Shown piece after piece: positions 18,430 through 27,393 of a stretch of DNA of 64,000 nt. Each line of letters starts with the position of its first letter. Positions within the stretch are counted from its first letter, which is position 1. Location of the stretch: assembly GCF_900444995.1 (NCBI RefSeq), contig NZ_UAPQ01000011.1, positions 62,001-126,000 of the forward strand, given 5' to 3'. The notes beneath the pieces are model-generated. The model worked only from the letters and a program-made list of their open reading frames with translations, had not been told where the DNA came from and searched no databases. The DNA comes from Actinomyces bovis. Its GTDB lineage: Bacteria; Actinomycetota; Actinomycetes; Actinomycetales; Actinomycetaceae. The position numbers and the translations under genes were made by a program.

Positions 18430-18936
18430 TTAGTCCCCCACGAGGATCTCGCGGGCCGCCGCCACGATCCTGCGCTCATTGGGATACGCCAGGCGTCGGG
18501 CTACTTCATCCAGGTCCACCCAGGCGACATCCTCCGCCTCATGGTCAGGGTCATTCTCCGTGGTCAGAGTGCCGCCAGTAGCCTCCAACAGGAAGTGGTG
18601 CACCACTTTGTGGACGCGGTGGGAATCCCCGGAAAACCAGTAGTCGATGGTGGCCAGATGACGCAGGACACGGCCAGAGATACCCGTCTCCTCACGAATC
18701 TCCCGCACGGCAGCTTGCTCAGCGGTCTCCTCACCCTCCAAATGCCCCTTGGGCAGACACCACTCCAGGCGGCCCCCCCGGTTGCGGCGGGCGATCACCG
18801 CAGTGAAAGCGCGGCCATCCTGCACGTCCACAATCAGCCCGCCAGCGCTGGTTTCATCAACCACTGGCAGGGCATGCGCACTCTGGCGGCGCGGGCCGGA
18901 GCCAGCGCGGGGCGTGTGAGTGCGTGAGAACGACAT
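18430..18936 (-). CDS. Nudix hydrolase (MutT4-like position)
   Basis: A 168-residue Nudix protein with a complete box: G-H-L-E-G-E-E at ~64-70 followed by AAVREIREETGI. These enzymes hydrolyse nucleoside diphosphates linked to another group; the exact substrate is not readable. The neighbourhood (Nudix, DUF6049, murJ, divergent cca) is shared with mycobacteria, where the homologue is MutT4. The start has no Shine-Dalgarno. A TAAAGT hexamer lies 6 bp upstream, so the transcript may begin at the start codon. Confidence 0.88.
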   Translation of the reverse strand: MSFSRTHTPRAGSGPRRQSAHALPVVDETSAGGLIVDVQDGRAFTAVIARRNRGGRLEWCLPKGHLEGEETAEQAAVREIREETGISGRVLRHLATIDYWFSGDSHRVHKVVHHFLLEATGGTLTTENDPDHEAEDVAWVDLDEVARRLAYPNERRIVAAAREILVGD

Positions 18937-18942
18937 AGGGAC

Positions 18943-18948
18943 ACTTTA
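18943..18948 (-). promoter_or_regulatory. -10 hexamer for a leaderless Nudix transcript
   Basis: On the minus strand the sequence reads TAAAGT, then six bases, then the ATG of the Nudix gene. This fits the actinobacterial TANNNT -10 box with transcription starting at the A of the start codon. Confidence 0.55.
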
Positions 18949-19035
18949 GGCGGTCTAGGCCCCAAGGCCCGGTTGGTAGGGGGTGAATTAGGTCAGGTAG
19001 CGTACCGACACCCAAGCCATGGCAGGCTTGGCGCG

Positions 19036-20550
19036 ATGACTTCCACCCCACACCCGACCGCACTGCCCCCACACCGTGTGCCCGCACACCTGGATATTGA
19101 CCTCCAGGTGGTTGATGAGCGCGGCCTAACCCCCCTGGCCTCCCGCACCTTGGCTGGCCTCCCGCCCTCCCTGGCTGCCTTAGGGCATCTTTTTGCGCGG
19201 GCTGGGCACGAGCTGGCCTTAGTCGGCGGGCCTGTGCGTGACGCCTTCCTAGGGGTGGCGCCCCATGATCTGGACTGCACCACCTCTGCCCACCCTGATC
19301 AGACCGAGCAGATCCTCAAGGCATGGGGCGATGTTTGCTGGGATATCGGCAAGGAGTTCGGCACCATTGGGGCACGCAAAGGCGACGTCGTGGTGGAGGT
19401 CACTACCTACCGCACCGAGGAGTACGAGGTTGGCTCCCGCAAACCGGTGGTGGTCTATGGCGACACCTTGGAAGGTGACCTCACCCGCCGCGATTTCACC
19501 GTCAACGCTATGGCCCTGCGCCTGCCGGATCTGCAGTTGGTGGACCCCTGCGGTGGACTTGAGGATTTGGCGGCGGGGGTGCTGCGCACACCCGTGAGCG
19601 CCGAGCAATCCTTCGACGACGATCCCCTGCGCATCATGCGGGCTGCGCGTTTTTCTGCCCAGCTGGGCCTGGATGTGACGGCTGAGGTCATACGCGCTAT
19701 GGCGGACATGGCTGAGCGGCTGGAAATCGTCTCCGCAGAGCGCGTGCGCGCCGAGCTGGAGCGACTGCTCACCAGCCGCTGGCCCCGGCGCGGCATTGAG
19801 TTGATGGTGCACACCGGCGTCTGCGACATTGTGCTGCCTGAGCTTTCCGGCTTGCAGGAGACTGTGGACGAACACAAGCGCCACAAGGATGTATACGAGC
19901 ACACCCTGACAGTGCTGGACCAGGCCATGGATATGGAGACCGGACCGGAAGGGCCTGTGCCCGCCCCGGACCTGGTGTTGCGCCTGGCTGCGCTGATGCA
20001 CGACATCGGCAAGCCTGCGACCAGGCGATTCCTGCGCGACGGCACGGTCACCTTCCATGGGCACGACCACGTAGGTGCCCGCATGACCAAGAAGCGCATG
20101 AAGGCCCTGACTTTTGACAAGCAGACCACCAAGGACGTGGCCCGCCTGGTGGAGTTGCATCTGCGCTTCCACGGCTACGCCGACGCTGGGTGGACTGATT
20201 CTGCGGTGCGCCGCTACGTCACGGATGCGGGCCCACTGCTGGAGCGACTGCACCGGTTGACGCGTGCAGATGTAACCACCCGCAATCGGCGCAAGGCCGC
20301 CATGCTGGCGCATGCCTACGATGACTTGGAGGCGCGCATTGCTCAGCTGCGGCAGGACGAGGAGCTGGCGGCAATCCGGCCAGATCTGGATGGCCAGCAG
20401 ATTATGGCTGAGCTCGGGGTCGGGCCTGGTCCGGTGGTGGGTCAGGCCTACCGCTTCCTGATGGACCTGCGCATGGAGAAAGGCCCGGTGGGTGAGGAGT
20501 TGGCCCGTGAGGCCCTGCGCGCCTGGTGGGCTGCGCGCACTAAGGGCTGA
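19036..20550 (+). CDS. cca: CCA tRNA nucleotidyltransferase
   Basis: The enzyme adds or repairs the 3'-CCA end of tRNAs. The 504 residues start with the nucleotidyltransferase fold: LVGGPVRDAFLGVAPHDLD carries the G-G-x-V-R-D and metal-binding D-x-D residues. GDLTRRDFTVNAMAL and DPLRIMRAARFSAQLG follow. An HD domain with LMHDIGKPATR lies near residue 325. The frame is open upstream to 18973, but homology begins after the ATG at 19036. That start lacks a Shine-Dalgarno and may be leaderless. It is divergent from the Nudix gene, as in mycobacteria. Confidence 0.93.
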   Translation: MTSTPHPTALPPHRVPAHLDIDLQVVDERGLTPLASRTLAGLPPSLAALGHLFARAGHELALVGGPVRDAFLGVAPHDLDCTTSAHPDQTEQILKAWGDVCWDIGKEFGTIGARKGDVVVEVTTYRTEEYEVGSRKPVVVYGDTLEGDLTRRDFTVNAMALRLPDLQLVDPCGGLEDLAAGVLRTPVSAEQSFDDDPLRIMRAARFSAQLGLDVTAEVIRAMADMAERLEIVSAERVRAELERLLTSRWPRRGIELMVHTGVCDIVLPELSGLQETVDEHKRHKDVYEHTLTVLDQAMDMETGPEGPVPAPDLVLRLAALMHDIGKPATRRFLRDGTVTFHGHDHVGARMTKKRMKALTFDKQTTKDVARLVELHLRFHGYADAGWTDSAVRRYVTDAGPLLERLHRLTRADVTTRNRRKAAMLAHAYDDLEARIAQLRQDEELAAIRPDLDGQQIMAELGVGPGPVVGQAYRFLMDLRMEKGPVGEELAREALRAWWAARTKG

Positions 20551-20787
20551 GGGGGCTGTTTGTCACTGGCGGAGGCATAGACCCTGGCGGTGGCGTGGGG
20601 ATACGGGTGGCGTCGTTGCAGTTGCGCGATGGTTGCTGACAGTGTCTTCTCGGGTATGGATTGTGTCCGGGTGAGTTGATACGGTTGTCAAACCCTTCCT
20701 TTGCAATATGTAAGGCTTTGGGTTTTGGTGTCAAAGACGACTCCAAGTCACACCGATGTGACGACCGCCAACAGGAGATTCCACCAT
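20551..20787. other. Intergenic region at the left edge of the nuclease/nucleotidase cassette
   Basis: This 237-bp gap marks a change in codon style. At 20559-20580 lies a sequence with a near-match at 25781-25804 on the other side of the cassette. TTGTCA near 20685 with TATGTA about 16 bp on could be a promoter for the nuclease gene. I see no gene here. Confidence 0.35.
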
Positions 20788-23175
20788 ATGACCACGAGCA
20801 CGAAGAGAATCCTCCTCGGGGCGGGCGCGGTGATCGCGCTTGCCGCCGCCCCGATAAACGCCTACGCGGCACCTGATCCTGAGGTCCCGATCAGAGTGGC
20901 GGTGCCGACGGCCTCCGCCTCGCAGGAGGCGCCCGCCCCGGCTTCGCCCAAGAGTGAGCGGAGCGCCAGTCCCTCCGCGCGCCCCACAGAAGCCAGCGGC
21001 GAGGGGATAGCGCAATCAGGATCCGCGCCTAGCGCCAAAGCTCCGACCTCCAGCGGACCAGATGCTCCCCCGCAGACACCCACGGCCCGCGGGCAGCGCA
21101 CCGAAGCCGAGCTCACTACGATCCCTGAGATCCAGAAACCCGGCGTAGCCGACGACTCCGCGCTCATTGGCACCACCGTAACCACCCTCGGCGTCGTCAC
21201 CGGAGCCCACCCGAGGAACGAGGACGGGCTAGCCACCACCCTCGACGGATTCACCATCCAGACCCCCGGAACCGGCGGTGCCTGGGACCCGGCCCGCGCA
21301 TCCTCCGACGGACTCTTCGCCTGGGTCGGGAAGAGGAGCCTTGACATCCCTGAGATCGGCTCCTGCGTCCGCGTGACCGGCACAGTCGGCGAATACCCCG
21401 CGACCGGGAAGAAAACCCCTGCCTCCACCCAGAGCCTCACCCAGCTCGCCGTCACGGCGATCGAGCACGCCTCCGGCTGCGCCCCCGTCACCCCGACACC
21501 CCTGGAATCCGTGCCCAGCGCGGATCAGCTCGAAGCACTCGAATCCATGCTTGTCACCCCGCAGGGGACCTGGACGATCACCGACAACTACCAGGTAAGC
21601 CAGTACGGCACCCTTGCCCTAACCCCCGGGACCGAGCCGCTGCGGGCCGCGACCGACATCGTTGCACCCGGCGAGAAGGCCGCTGCATACGAGGCGGCGA
21701 GTGCCGCCGCCGTGATCGCTCTCGACGACGGGACAAACACAAACCTCACCCGGGACGCGGCCACGGGCGTCCCCTACGCCTACATCGCCAACGGCGCCCC
21801 CGCCAGGGTCGGCTACCACGCGGCTTTCACACAGCCCGTCCTCGTCGACGTGCGACACTCTGCCTTCGTTCTCCAACCGACCCGCATGACTGCGGGACAC
21901 CCCGAGCGCTCGCCCATCGCCATCACCGGCGAACGCCCCGCAGTCCCTGAAGTCGAAGGGGATATCAAGGTCGCGACCTTCAACGTCCTCAACTACTTCT
22001 CCGACCTCGGTGAAGACGAGCCCGGATGCAAGGGCTATCCCGACCGGCAGGGGAACCTCCTCACCGCGAAGAACTGCACCGTGAGAGGAGCCTGGTCCAG
22101 CGCCGCATTCGCCCAGCAGCAGGCCAAAATCGTTGCCGCGCTCAGCGCGATCGATGCCGACGTCGTCGCCCTAGAAGAGATCGAGAACCCCGTGGCAGTC
22201 GGAGTCGGCGAGGACCGCGACGCGACCCTTAAGACCCTCGTCACCGCGCTTAACACGGCGGCCGGATCCGAGAAGTGGGCATACGTTCCCAGCCCGGCGA
22301 AGGTTCCCGCGAAGGAGGACGTCATCCGCACCGCCTTCATCTACCAGCCCAAGACGATTGCGCCCGTCGGCGGATCCGTGATCCTCGACGACCCGGCCTT
22401 TACCGATCTCGCCCGCCAGCCCCTCGCCCAGGAGTTCACCCCTGTCGTCACCGAGCAACAGATTGGGAGGAGCATCGTCGTCATCGCGAACCACTTCAAA
22501 TCCAAGGGCTCGGTCCCCACAGGCATGGAAGAGGGCAACACCGACACCGGCGATGGCCAGGGTAATTCGAACGCGATCCGTGTCGCGCAGGCGAAGGCGC
22601 TGGCCCTCTTCGCCGAGCGCTTCGAAAAGACCCCGACGCTCCTGGTAGGCGACTTCAACTCCTACTCCAAGGAGGATCCGCTCACGGTCCTCACCGAGGC
22701 GGGCTGGATCCACAAGTCGGCAGAGGCTCGCCCCTCCTACGTGTACTCGGGGCGCTCCGGCTCCCTCGACCACGTCTTTGCCAATGCCGCCGCCGACCCT
22801 CTGGTTCGGGGGGTTGCCTCCTGGGGGGTGAACGCGGAGGAGTCCATCGCCTTCGAGTACTCGAGGTCGAATATGAACGCCCATCTGGCAACCGAGATTG
22901 ACAACCCCTACCGCTCCTCGGACCACAACCCGGAGATCGTGGGCCTGGACCTCGTGAGCGAGAGGCCCCAGGACGGTGGGCAGACCATTGTCCCGGAGAC
23001 CCCCGACACTCGGAGCGCCCCTGCCTTGACGTCCCCGTCCGGAGGGAAGGCCTCGGCGAAGGCCCCGGGATCCCTCGCGAATACCGGGGTCGCAGGCGGA
23101 ACCATTGTGACGGCCGGAGCTGCGCTCTGCCTCGGAGCGGTGCTCACCCTGCGCCGACGCCTGCTCGAATCCTGA
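20788..23175 (+). CDS. Sortase-anchored extracellular endonuclease (ExeM/NucH family)
   Basis: A 795-residue surface protein. A signal peptide (MTTSTKRILLGAGAVIALAA, cleavage near AYA-AP) is followed by a Pro/Ser-rich stretch, an OB-like region and an endonuclease/exonuclease/phosphatase domain from about residue 390. Catalytic-type motifs include IKVATFNVLNYF, VVALEEIENP, VVIANHFKSKG, LLVGDFNSYSKEDP and SSDHNPEI. The C-terminus has the LANTG sorting signal, a hydrophobic helix and RRR, so sortase should attach it to the cell wall. The family degrades extracellular DNA. The ATG at 20788 follows AGGAG. Leucine codons are largely CTC, unlike the CTG-rich neighbours, which suggests transfer. Confidence 0.9.
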   Translation: MTTSTKRILLGAGAVIALAAAPINAYAAPDPEVPIRVAVPTASASQEAPAPASPKSERSASPSARPTEASGEGIAQSGSAPSAKAPTSSGPDAPPQTPTARGQRTEAELTTIPEIQKPGVADDSALIGTTVTTLGVVTGAHPRNEDGLATTLDGFTIQTPGTGGAWDPARASSDGLFAWVGKRSLDIPEIGSCVRVTGTVGEYPATGKKTPASTQSLTQLAVTAIEHASGCAPVTPTPLESVPSADQLEALESMLVTPQGTWTITDNYQVSQYGTLALTPGTEPLRAATDIVAPGEKAAAYEAASAAAVIALDDGTNTNLTRDAATGVPYAYIANGAPARVGYHAAFTQPVLVDVRHSAFVLQPTRMTAGHPERSPIAITGERPAVPEVEGDIKVATFNVLNYFSDLGEDEPGCKGYPDRQGNLLTAKNCTVRGAWSSAAFAQQQAKIVAALSAIDADVVALEEIENPVAVGVGEDRDATLKTLVTALNTAAGSEKWAYVPSPAKVPAKEDVIRTAFIYQPKTIAPVGGSVILDDPAFTDLARQPLAQEFTPVVTEQQIGRSIVVIANHFKSKGSVPTGMEEGNTDTGDGQGNSNAIRVAQAKALALFAERFEKTPTLLVGDFNSYSKEDPLTVLTEAGWIHKSAEARPSYVYSGRSGSLDHVFANAAADPLVRGVASWGVNAEESIAFEYSRSNMNAHLATEIDNPYRSSDHNPEIVGLDLVSERPQDGGQTIVPETPDTRSAPALTSPSGGKASAKAPGSLANTGVAGGTIVTAGAALCLGAVLTLRRRLLES

Positions 23176-23240
23176 ACCACATCACCTCAGGGTGCCCCTG
23201 CGCGGCGCTCTGAGGAGAAGACAAGAAGAACCGGAGAATC

Positions 23241-25478
23241 ATGAGTACGACAACACGACGCGCAATCCTCGGCGTAGGAGCCGTCTTCGCCCTGCTCCTC
23301 ACCCCTACGGCCGCGCTCGCCGAGCCGAGTGCCAATGAGGCGCCCGCACCGGCCGAATCCACCCTCGTCACCCTCGACCTGTACAACCTCACGGATGTGC
23401 ACGGCCACATCGAACAGGTCTCAAAAAAGGGGGTTGTTAAGGAGGCGGGCCTGCCTGCAATGAACTGCTACCTAAAGCAGGCGCGGGCCGCCAATCCGAA
23501 CTCCTCCTTCACCCTCCTGGGCGACAACATCGGTGCCTCCCCTTACACCTCGGGCTCCCTCAAGGACAACCCCACCATCGAGGCCCTCAACACCCTGAAG
23601 CCTCTCGCCTCGACCATCGGCAACCACGAGCTCGACATGGGCCAGGAGGTCTTCAAGCAGCGTGTCGACGGTTCGAAGCCCGCTGAATTTGTCCAGGTAG
23701 GCTTCCCTTACCTCGGCGCGAACATCGAAGGTATGGGGACCTGGACTAAGGCGGGCAAGCAGACCCCCTACCTCGGCGACTACGAGGTCTGGGAGTCGCC
23801 TTCGGGAGTGAAGGTCGCCTTCATCGGCGCGATCGCCGAGGACGTGCCCTACAAGCTCAGCCCCGGCACGACGGCGGGCCTGACTTTCACTGATCCCCTC
23901 GCGAAGATCGACGCGCTCGCTAAGTCCATCAAGGACAAGGGCGAGGCGCAGATCGTTATCGCGATGCTCGACGACGATGTGAAGAATAACTACCCGAAGG
24001 TCTCCGAGCACGTCGACGGCATCATGGGCGGGGACACCCACGTGCCCTACGAGTTCGACAAGGTGGATTCCGCCGAGCGCCTCGACTCGAAGAACCCGCT
24101 CCTGGCGGGCGTCGCCTCCGGCTCCTACACCGATAACCTGGGCCTGATTCGTATCTCCTACGACACGGCCGCGAAGAAGGTCGTCTCCGCCGACACACGC
24201 CTCATCCCCGCGGCTACGGTCGCCCAGTGTGGCACCGACTCCGAGACCCAGGCGGTAGTCGACCGGGCCGTCGCCGACTCTCAAGAGGCCGGCAAGGCCA
24301 TTGTCGGAACCGGCTATACCCAGTCCTTCAAGCGTGGCGTCTTCACGACTCCCGCAGGCTCCACCGACCCCGGGTCGAACCGCGGTATCGAGTCGAGCCT
24401 TGGAGACTTCGTCGCCGACGCCATGAAGGAGATGGTCCTCGTCGAGGGCAAGCCTGTTGACATCGGCATCATCAATGCCGGCGGCCTGCGCGACGACCTC
24501 ATCCCGAAAGAGGACGGGACTATCACCTACGCCCAGTCATACTCCGTCATGCCCTTCTCCAACGAGCTCGGCTACGTGTCCATCACCGGCGCGGACTTCC
24601 AGCGGGCTCTCGAACAGCAGTGGAAAACGGACCTCAACTCGCAGAACTCCCGCCCGCTGCTCAAACTCGGCATCTCCTCGAACGTGCGCTACACCTACGA
24701 TCCAGCCAAGCCCTACGGGCAGCGCATAACTTCCGTCATGGTCAATGATGAGCCTCTAGACCCGGCGAGAATTTACACCGTCGGCTCGGTGACTTTCCTC
24801 CTCGACGGCGGCGACTCTTTCGATGCCCTCACCGCGGGTGGGCCCGCCAAGACGAACGGCAACCTCGACCGGGACAAGTTCAATGAGTTCCTCGCCGCCC
24901 ATTCAGGCGCGGTGCCGCGCGCCGCCAAGTCCGCAATTGGTCTGAGCCTGCCGAGCCAGTCCCTCACCGAAGGGGCGAAGGCGACGATCCCGCTGCGTGG
25001 CCTGTCATTCTCCGAAGGGCCCTCGATCACACAGAACGTCACTCTCAGCCTTGACGGAGTGAAGGCGAGTGCGCCGGTGGACAACTCCTTACTCGATGAG
25101 CACGCTTCCGATGAGGCGGCCGTCATTACCACCGACGGCGCCGGGCGGGCGAGTGTCGAGATCACAGCCACGGCAGGGGAGCGCTGCGCGGGCCTGCCCG
25201 AGGGTGAGGTCGTGCAGGTCCCCGTCTCCGTCTCCACGGATTTCGCCGAGGTCGTCACTGCGAGTCAGGGGCTGAGTGTCCCGGTGAGCTGCCCGGCGGG
25301 CGCACCGGCCCCGCAGCCAGAGGCTCCCCAGTCGGTGCCCGAGGCCCCTAAGCCGCAAGCCGGGAAGACCTCTACGGCGGAGCTTGCCAATACCGGCGCT
25401 TCCGCTGATCTGCTCATCGGATCGGCGATCCTCCTCACGCTTGCGGGCACGGGATTGGTCTCCTGCAAACGCGTATGA
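23241..25478 (+). CDS. Sortase-anchored 5'-nucleotidase / metallophosphatase (UshA-like)
   Basis: A 745-residue surface enzyme. The signal peptide begins MSTTTRRAILGVGAVFALLL. The metallophosphatase domain shows DVHGH, LLGDNIGASPY, TIGNHELDMG and IMGGDTHVPYEF. The 5'-nucleotidase C-terminal domain follows (INAGGLRDDLIPKEDG, VMPFSNELG). The end has LANTG, a hydrophobic helix and a basic CKRV tail, so it is a sortase substrate. It should convert extracellular nucleotides to nucleosides and phosphate. It starts 65 bp after the nuclease gene with GGAG before the ATG, so both are likely one operon. The two signal peptides are alike, and CTC-rich codon use is shared. Confidence 0.9.
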   Translation: MSTTTRRAILGVGAVFALLLTPTAALAEPSANEAPAPAESTLVTLDLYNLTDVHGHIEQVSKKGVVKEAGLPAMNCYLKQARAANPNSSFTLLGDNIGASPYTSGSLKDNPTIEALNTLKPLASTIGNHELDMGQEVFKQRVDGSKPAEFVQVGFPYLGANIEGMGTWTKAGKQTPYLGDYEVWESPSGVKVAFIGAIAEDVPYKLSPGTTAGLTFTDPLAKIDALAKSIKDKGEAQIVIAMLDDDVKNNYPKVSEHVDGIMGGDTHVPYEFDKVDSAERLDSKNPLLAGVASGSYTDNLGLIRISYDTAAKKVVSADTRLIPAATVAQCGTDSETQAVVDRAVADSQEAGKAIVGTGYTQSFKRGVFTTPAGSTDPGSNRGIESSLGDFVADAMKEMVLVEGKPVDIGIINAGGLRDDLIPKEDGTITYAQSYSVMPFSNELGYVSITGADFQRALEQQWKTDLNSQNSRPLLKLGISSNVRYTYDPAKPYGQRITSVMVNDEPLDPARIYTVGSVTFLLDGGDSFDALTAGGPAKTNGNLDRDKFNEFLAAHSGAVPRAAKSAIGLSLPSQSLTEGAKATIPLRGLSFSEGPSITQNVTLSLDGVKASAPVDNSLLDEHASDEAAVITTDGAGRASVEITATAGERCAGLPEGEVVQVPVSVSTDFAEVVTASQGLSVPVSCPAGAPAPQPEAPQSVPEAPKPQAGKTSTAELANTGASADLLIGSAILLTLAGTGLVSCKRV

Positions 25479-25563
25479 GCTAGGTAGGGAGCCGCTGCGT
25501 GTGAGCGGCGCTGCCTCTCGTGAATCGGGCAGGTGCGCACTGTCCTATCGCGTCGCTCTCGAC

Positions 25564-25600
25564 GTGCCGTCCGCTACTGTGGCGCGGTAGCGGACGGCAC
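25564..25600 (+). terminator. 14-bp perfect hairpin after the 5'-nucleotidase gene
   Basis: GTGCCGTCCGCTAC (25564-25577) pairs with GTAGCGGACGGCAC (25587-25600) around a 9-nt loop, 86 bp past the stop. The strong stem and position suggest a terminator. There is no U-run. Confidence 0.65.
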
Positions 25601-25728
25601 ACTGCCACCCCGGCCATGGCACGCCTACCGGAGATCATCACCGGCTGGTTCAGCAGACGCCCTCTACTCAACCTCACCCAAGCTCTCAACAGCATTCACC
25701 ACGACACCAAATGAGCTAAGCCAGGTCA

Positions 25729-25746
25729 CAAGGGCTGAAGCCCTTG
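25729..25746 (-). terminator. Short hairpin past the first DUF4143 ATPase gene
   Basis: CAAGGGCT and AGCCCTTG form an 8-bp stem with a 2-nt gap, about 70 bp beyond the stop of the minus-strand ATPase gene. It may be part of a terminator. Confidence 0.35.
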
Positions 25747-25816
25747 GCGGACAAGGGCCATACCGGTGTTGGCGGGTGCATTTGTCATCGGCAGAGGCGC
25801 ATAGCCAGTGACGGAG

Positions 25817-27103
25817 CTAGGGGCCTAGGAGGGCTGCTGGGATCACGGCGATGCCGTCCTCGTCGCGGTAGGCGTAGCGGCCGGTAGTAATGACGACGGC
25901 GTCGGCTAGGCGTTCCCCAAGGCGCTGGCGCAGCCACAGCAGATGCTTGGTGTCGCCTGGGCGGGGCGTGGCGGTGGTCTTGACCTCGATGGCCACTATC
26001 TGTCTGCCCGGCCCCTCCACTATGAGGTCTACTTCCTGGGCCCCGGCTTTGGTGCGCAGGTGGCTGACGCGGGCATTGCACAGCGCGGCGTAAACCTGCA
26101 CGCTCTGGGTGACCAGTGACTCAAACAGCGGCCCGAGCATGCGGGCGCGGCGGGGAATGTGGCTGGTGGGCCGCGTAGTTGGCAGTCCAGTCCCGAGGAG
26201 GGCGTCTGCATCCAAGTTCAGTAGGCGTGCGGCTAGGGCCGGATCGCAGAGTTGGTGTTTGTCTGATGTAGTGATTCGGGCGAACTCGTTCTCACTTGGG
26301 CTCCAGCCGCGCAGCGGGTCCAGCACCCACATGCTTTCCAGCAGGTCGCGGTAGCCGCGTGTCGTAGTGGCGGCGACTGGAGCATCCAGGTCTTTTGAAG
26401 CCAGGCGTGCGATTTCAGTGAATGACGCCGTGGTGGAAACCGAGGCTGCGTAGGCTGCAAGCCAGTCCTTTAGTGACCGTGCTCGGCGTGTGGTTCCATC
26501 GGAAAGGTCGTGTCTGGTCGTCTGGTCAATGTAGGCGTCGAGTTGCGCTCGCCTGGCAGCGGAGGAAAGGTCACGGATACCGGGCAAGCCTGAGCAGAGG
26601 ATTTCCTGCACGTAGTCGCCCAGGGCCACCTTGGTGCTCCCCTCGATCGGTGTGTCCTGTCTGCCTGAGAGCAGGTGCTTGAGGGAGACGATGGGCTGAT
26701 CCATGCCACGCTCTACCAAAGTCATGGGACGCATGCGGAGGTTGACGATGCGCCCGGCTCCGGTATGAACGGGGGCCTGCGTTGGTGAGGCTGAGCCCGT
26801 GAGAATGAAGCGGCCGGGTGTGGGGTCGTCGTCGACGGCGCGCCGGACTCGGTCCCAGATCTCAGGCATGAGCTGCCATTCGTCCAGCACCATGGGTGTT
26901 GCTATGTGCCGGAACATGTTTCTGCCTAAGGACATGAGGTGCTGTCGCTCTTCAGGGTCATCAAGGGGGATGAAAGTGGCGGCGTGTTCTTGGGCGGTAC
27001 GGGTTTTGCCGACGCCGCGTGCACCCTCCACGTTGACGGCGGCTAGGCCTTCCAAGAGGATCTGTAGTTGCTTGTCGACAAGACGCGGTGTGTAAGCGCG
27101 CAT
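25817..27103 (-). CDS. AAA-family ATPase with DUF4143 / nuclease-like C-terminus (module 1)
   Basis: A 428-residue member of the AAA_14/DUF4143 group. Walker A is VEGARGVGKTRTAQEH near residue 30, and the Walker-B region is PMVLDEWQLMPEIW near 95. FILTGSASPTQAPVHTGAGR follows, then the helical DUF4143 region. The last ~100 residues contain EVDLIVEGPGRQIVAIEVKT, like a PD-(D/E)xK nuclease core. The role of these proteins is unknown; they are often found in multiple copies. No Shine-Dalgarno is present. TACCAT sits 6 bp before the ATG, suggesting a leaderless transcript. Sixty bases further upstream lie three 23-bp repeats. It is a paralogue of the next gene. Confidence 0.85.
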   Translation of the reverse strand: MRAYTPRLVDKQLQILLEGLAAVNVEGARGVGKTRTAQEHAATFIPLDDPEERQHLMSLGRNMFRHIATPMVLDEWQLMPEIWDRVRRAVDDDPTPGRFILTGSASPTQAPVHTGAGRIVNLRMRPMTLVERGMDQPIVSLKHLLSGRQDTPIEGSTKVALGDYVQEILCSGLPGIRDLSSAARRAQLDAYIDQTTRHDLSDGTTRRARSLKDWLAAYAASVSTTASFTEIARLASKDLDAPVAATTTRGYRDLLESMWVLDPLRGWSPSENEFARITTSDKHQLCDPALAARLLNLDADALLGTGLPTTRPTSHIPRRARMLGPLFESLVTQSVQVYAALCNARVSHLRTKAGAQEVDLIVEGPGRQIVAIEVKTTATPRPGDTKHLLWLRQRLGERLADAVVITTGRYAYRDEDGIAVIPAALLGP

Positions 27104-27109
27104 GTGTAG

Positions 27110-27115
27110 ATGGTA
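27110..27115 (-). promoter_or_regulatory. -10 hexamer for ATPase module 1
   Basis: The minus strand reads TACCAT, six bases, then the ATG at 27103. It matches the leaderless pattern seen before several genes in this window. Confidence 0.5.
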
Positions 27116-27163
27116 GCGGATTGTTTTGCGGTTGTTCGGCTGAAATAGAAGGCAAAGTGATAG

Positions 27164-27231
27164 TTGCGCTCTGTTTCGTCACCTGTTTGCGCTCTGTTTC
27201 GTCACCTGTTTGCGCTCTGTTTCGTCACCTG
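27164..27231. repeat. Three tandem 23-bp repeats upstream of ATPase module 1
   Basis: The unit, written on the plus strand, is TTGCGCTCTGTTTCGTCACC plus TGT. Copies begin at 27164, 27187 and 27210, identical apart from the truncated end of the third. There are no spacers. The array lies ~60 bp upstream of the ATPase start. Read on the minus strand the unit contains GCAAACA, which is shared with the other array near 28700. Confidence 0.9.
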
Positions 27232-27270
27232 ACTCACCGCTCGTCTTGGTGGTTGTCACGAGTGGAGGCA

Positions 27271-27390
27271 TGGAGGCACAGAAGCCGGGGGTGCTGCCCG
27301 GAAGCGCCAGGCGTCGTCGCAATTCCGTGGCCCGGCTAGGGCGGTGGTGCTTGAAACCGTTCAAAGCCCCGCCAGCGACAGAATATGCAC
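27271..27390. repeat. ~110-bp conserved block, copy A
   Basis: This noncoding block runs from TGGAGGCACAGAAGCCGGGG to the GATATGCAC-like end, between the two ATPase genes. It closely matches copy B at 28839-28952, including the core TGCTGCCCGGAA, CGCCAGGCGTCGTCG and AATTCCGTGGCC, and the end CCGTTCAAAGCCCC. CCGGG-GGTGCTG-CCCGG could form a hairpin. Confidence 0.8.
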
Positions 27391-27393
27391 TGC

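Larger units (their letters stand above)
25479..25816. other. Intergenic region after the 5'-nucleotidase
   Basis: This 338-bp gap holds two hairpins (listed separately) and the near-repeat at 25781-25804 that matches the other edge of the cassette. A short open stretch at 25616-25714 begins MARLPEIITGWFSRRP, but I recognise no family in it. It could be a gene remnant. Confidence 0.4.

Noticed and set aside
19249-20313. 354-codon minus-strand frame
   Set aside because: Antisense to cca, which has complete nucleotidyltransferase and HD motifs.
22171-22926. 251-codon minus-strand frame
   Set aside because: Antisense to the catalytic region of the nuclease gene; low-complexity Arg/Gly/Val composition and no recognisable motif.
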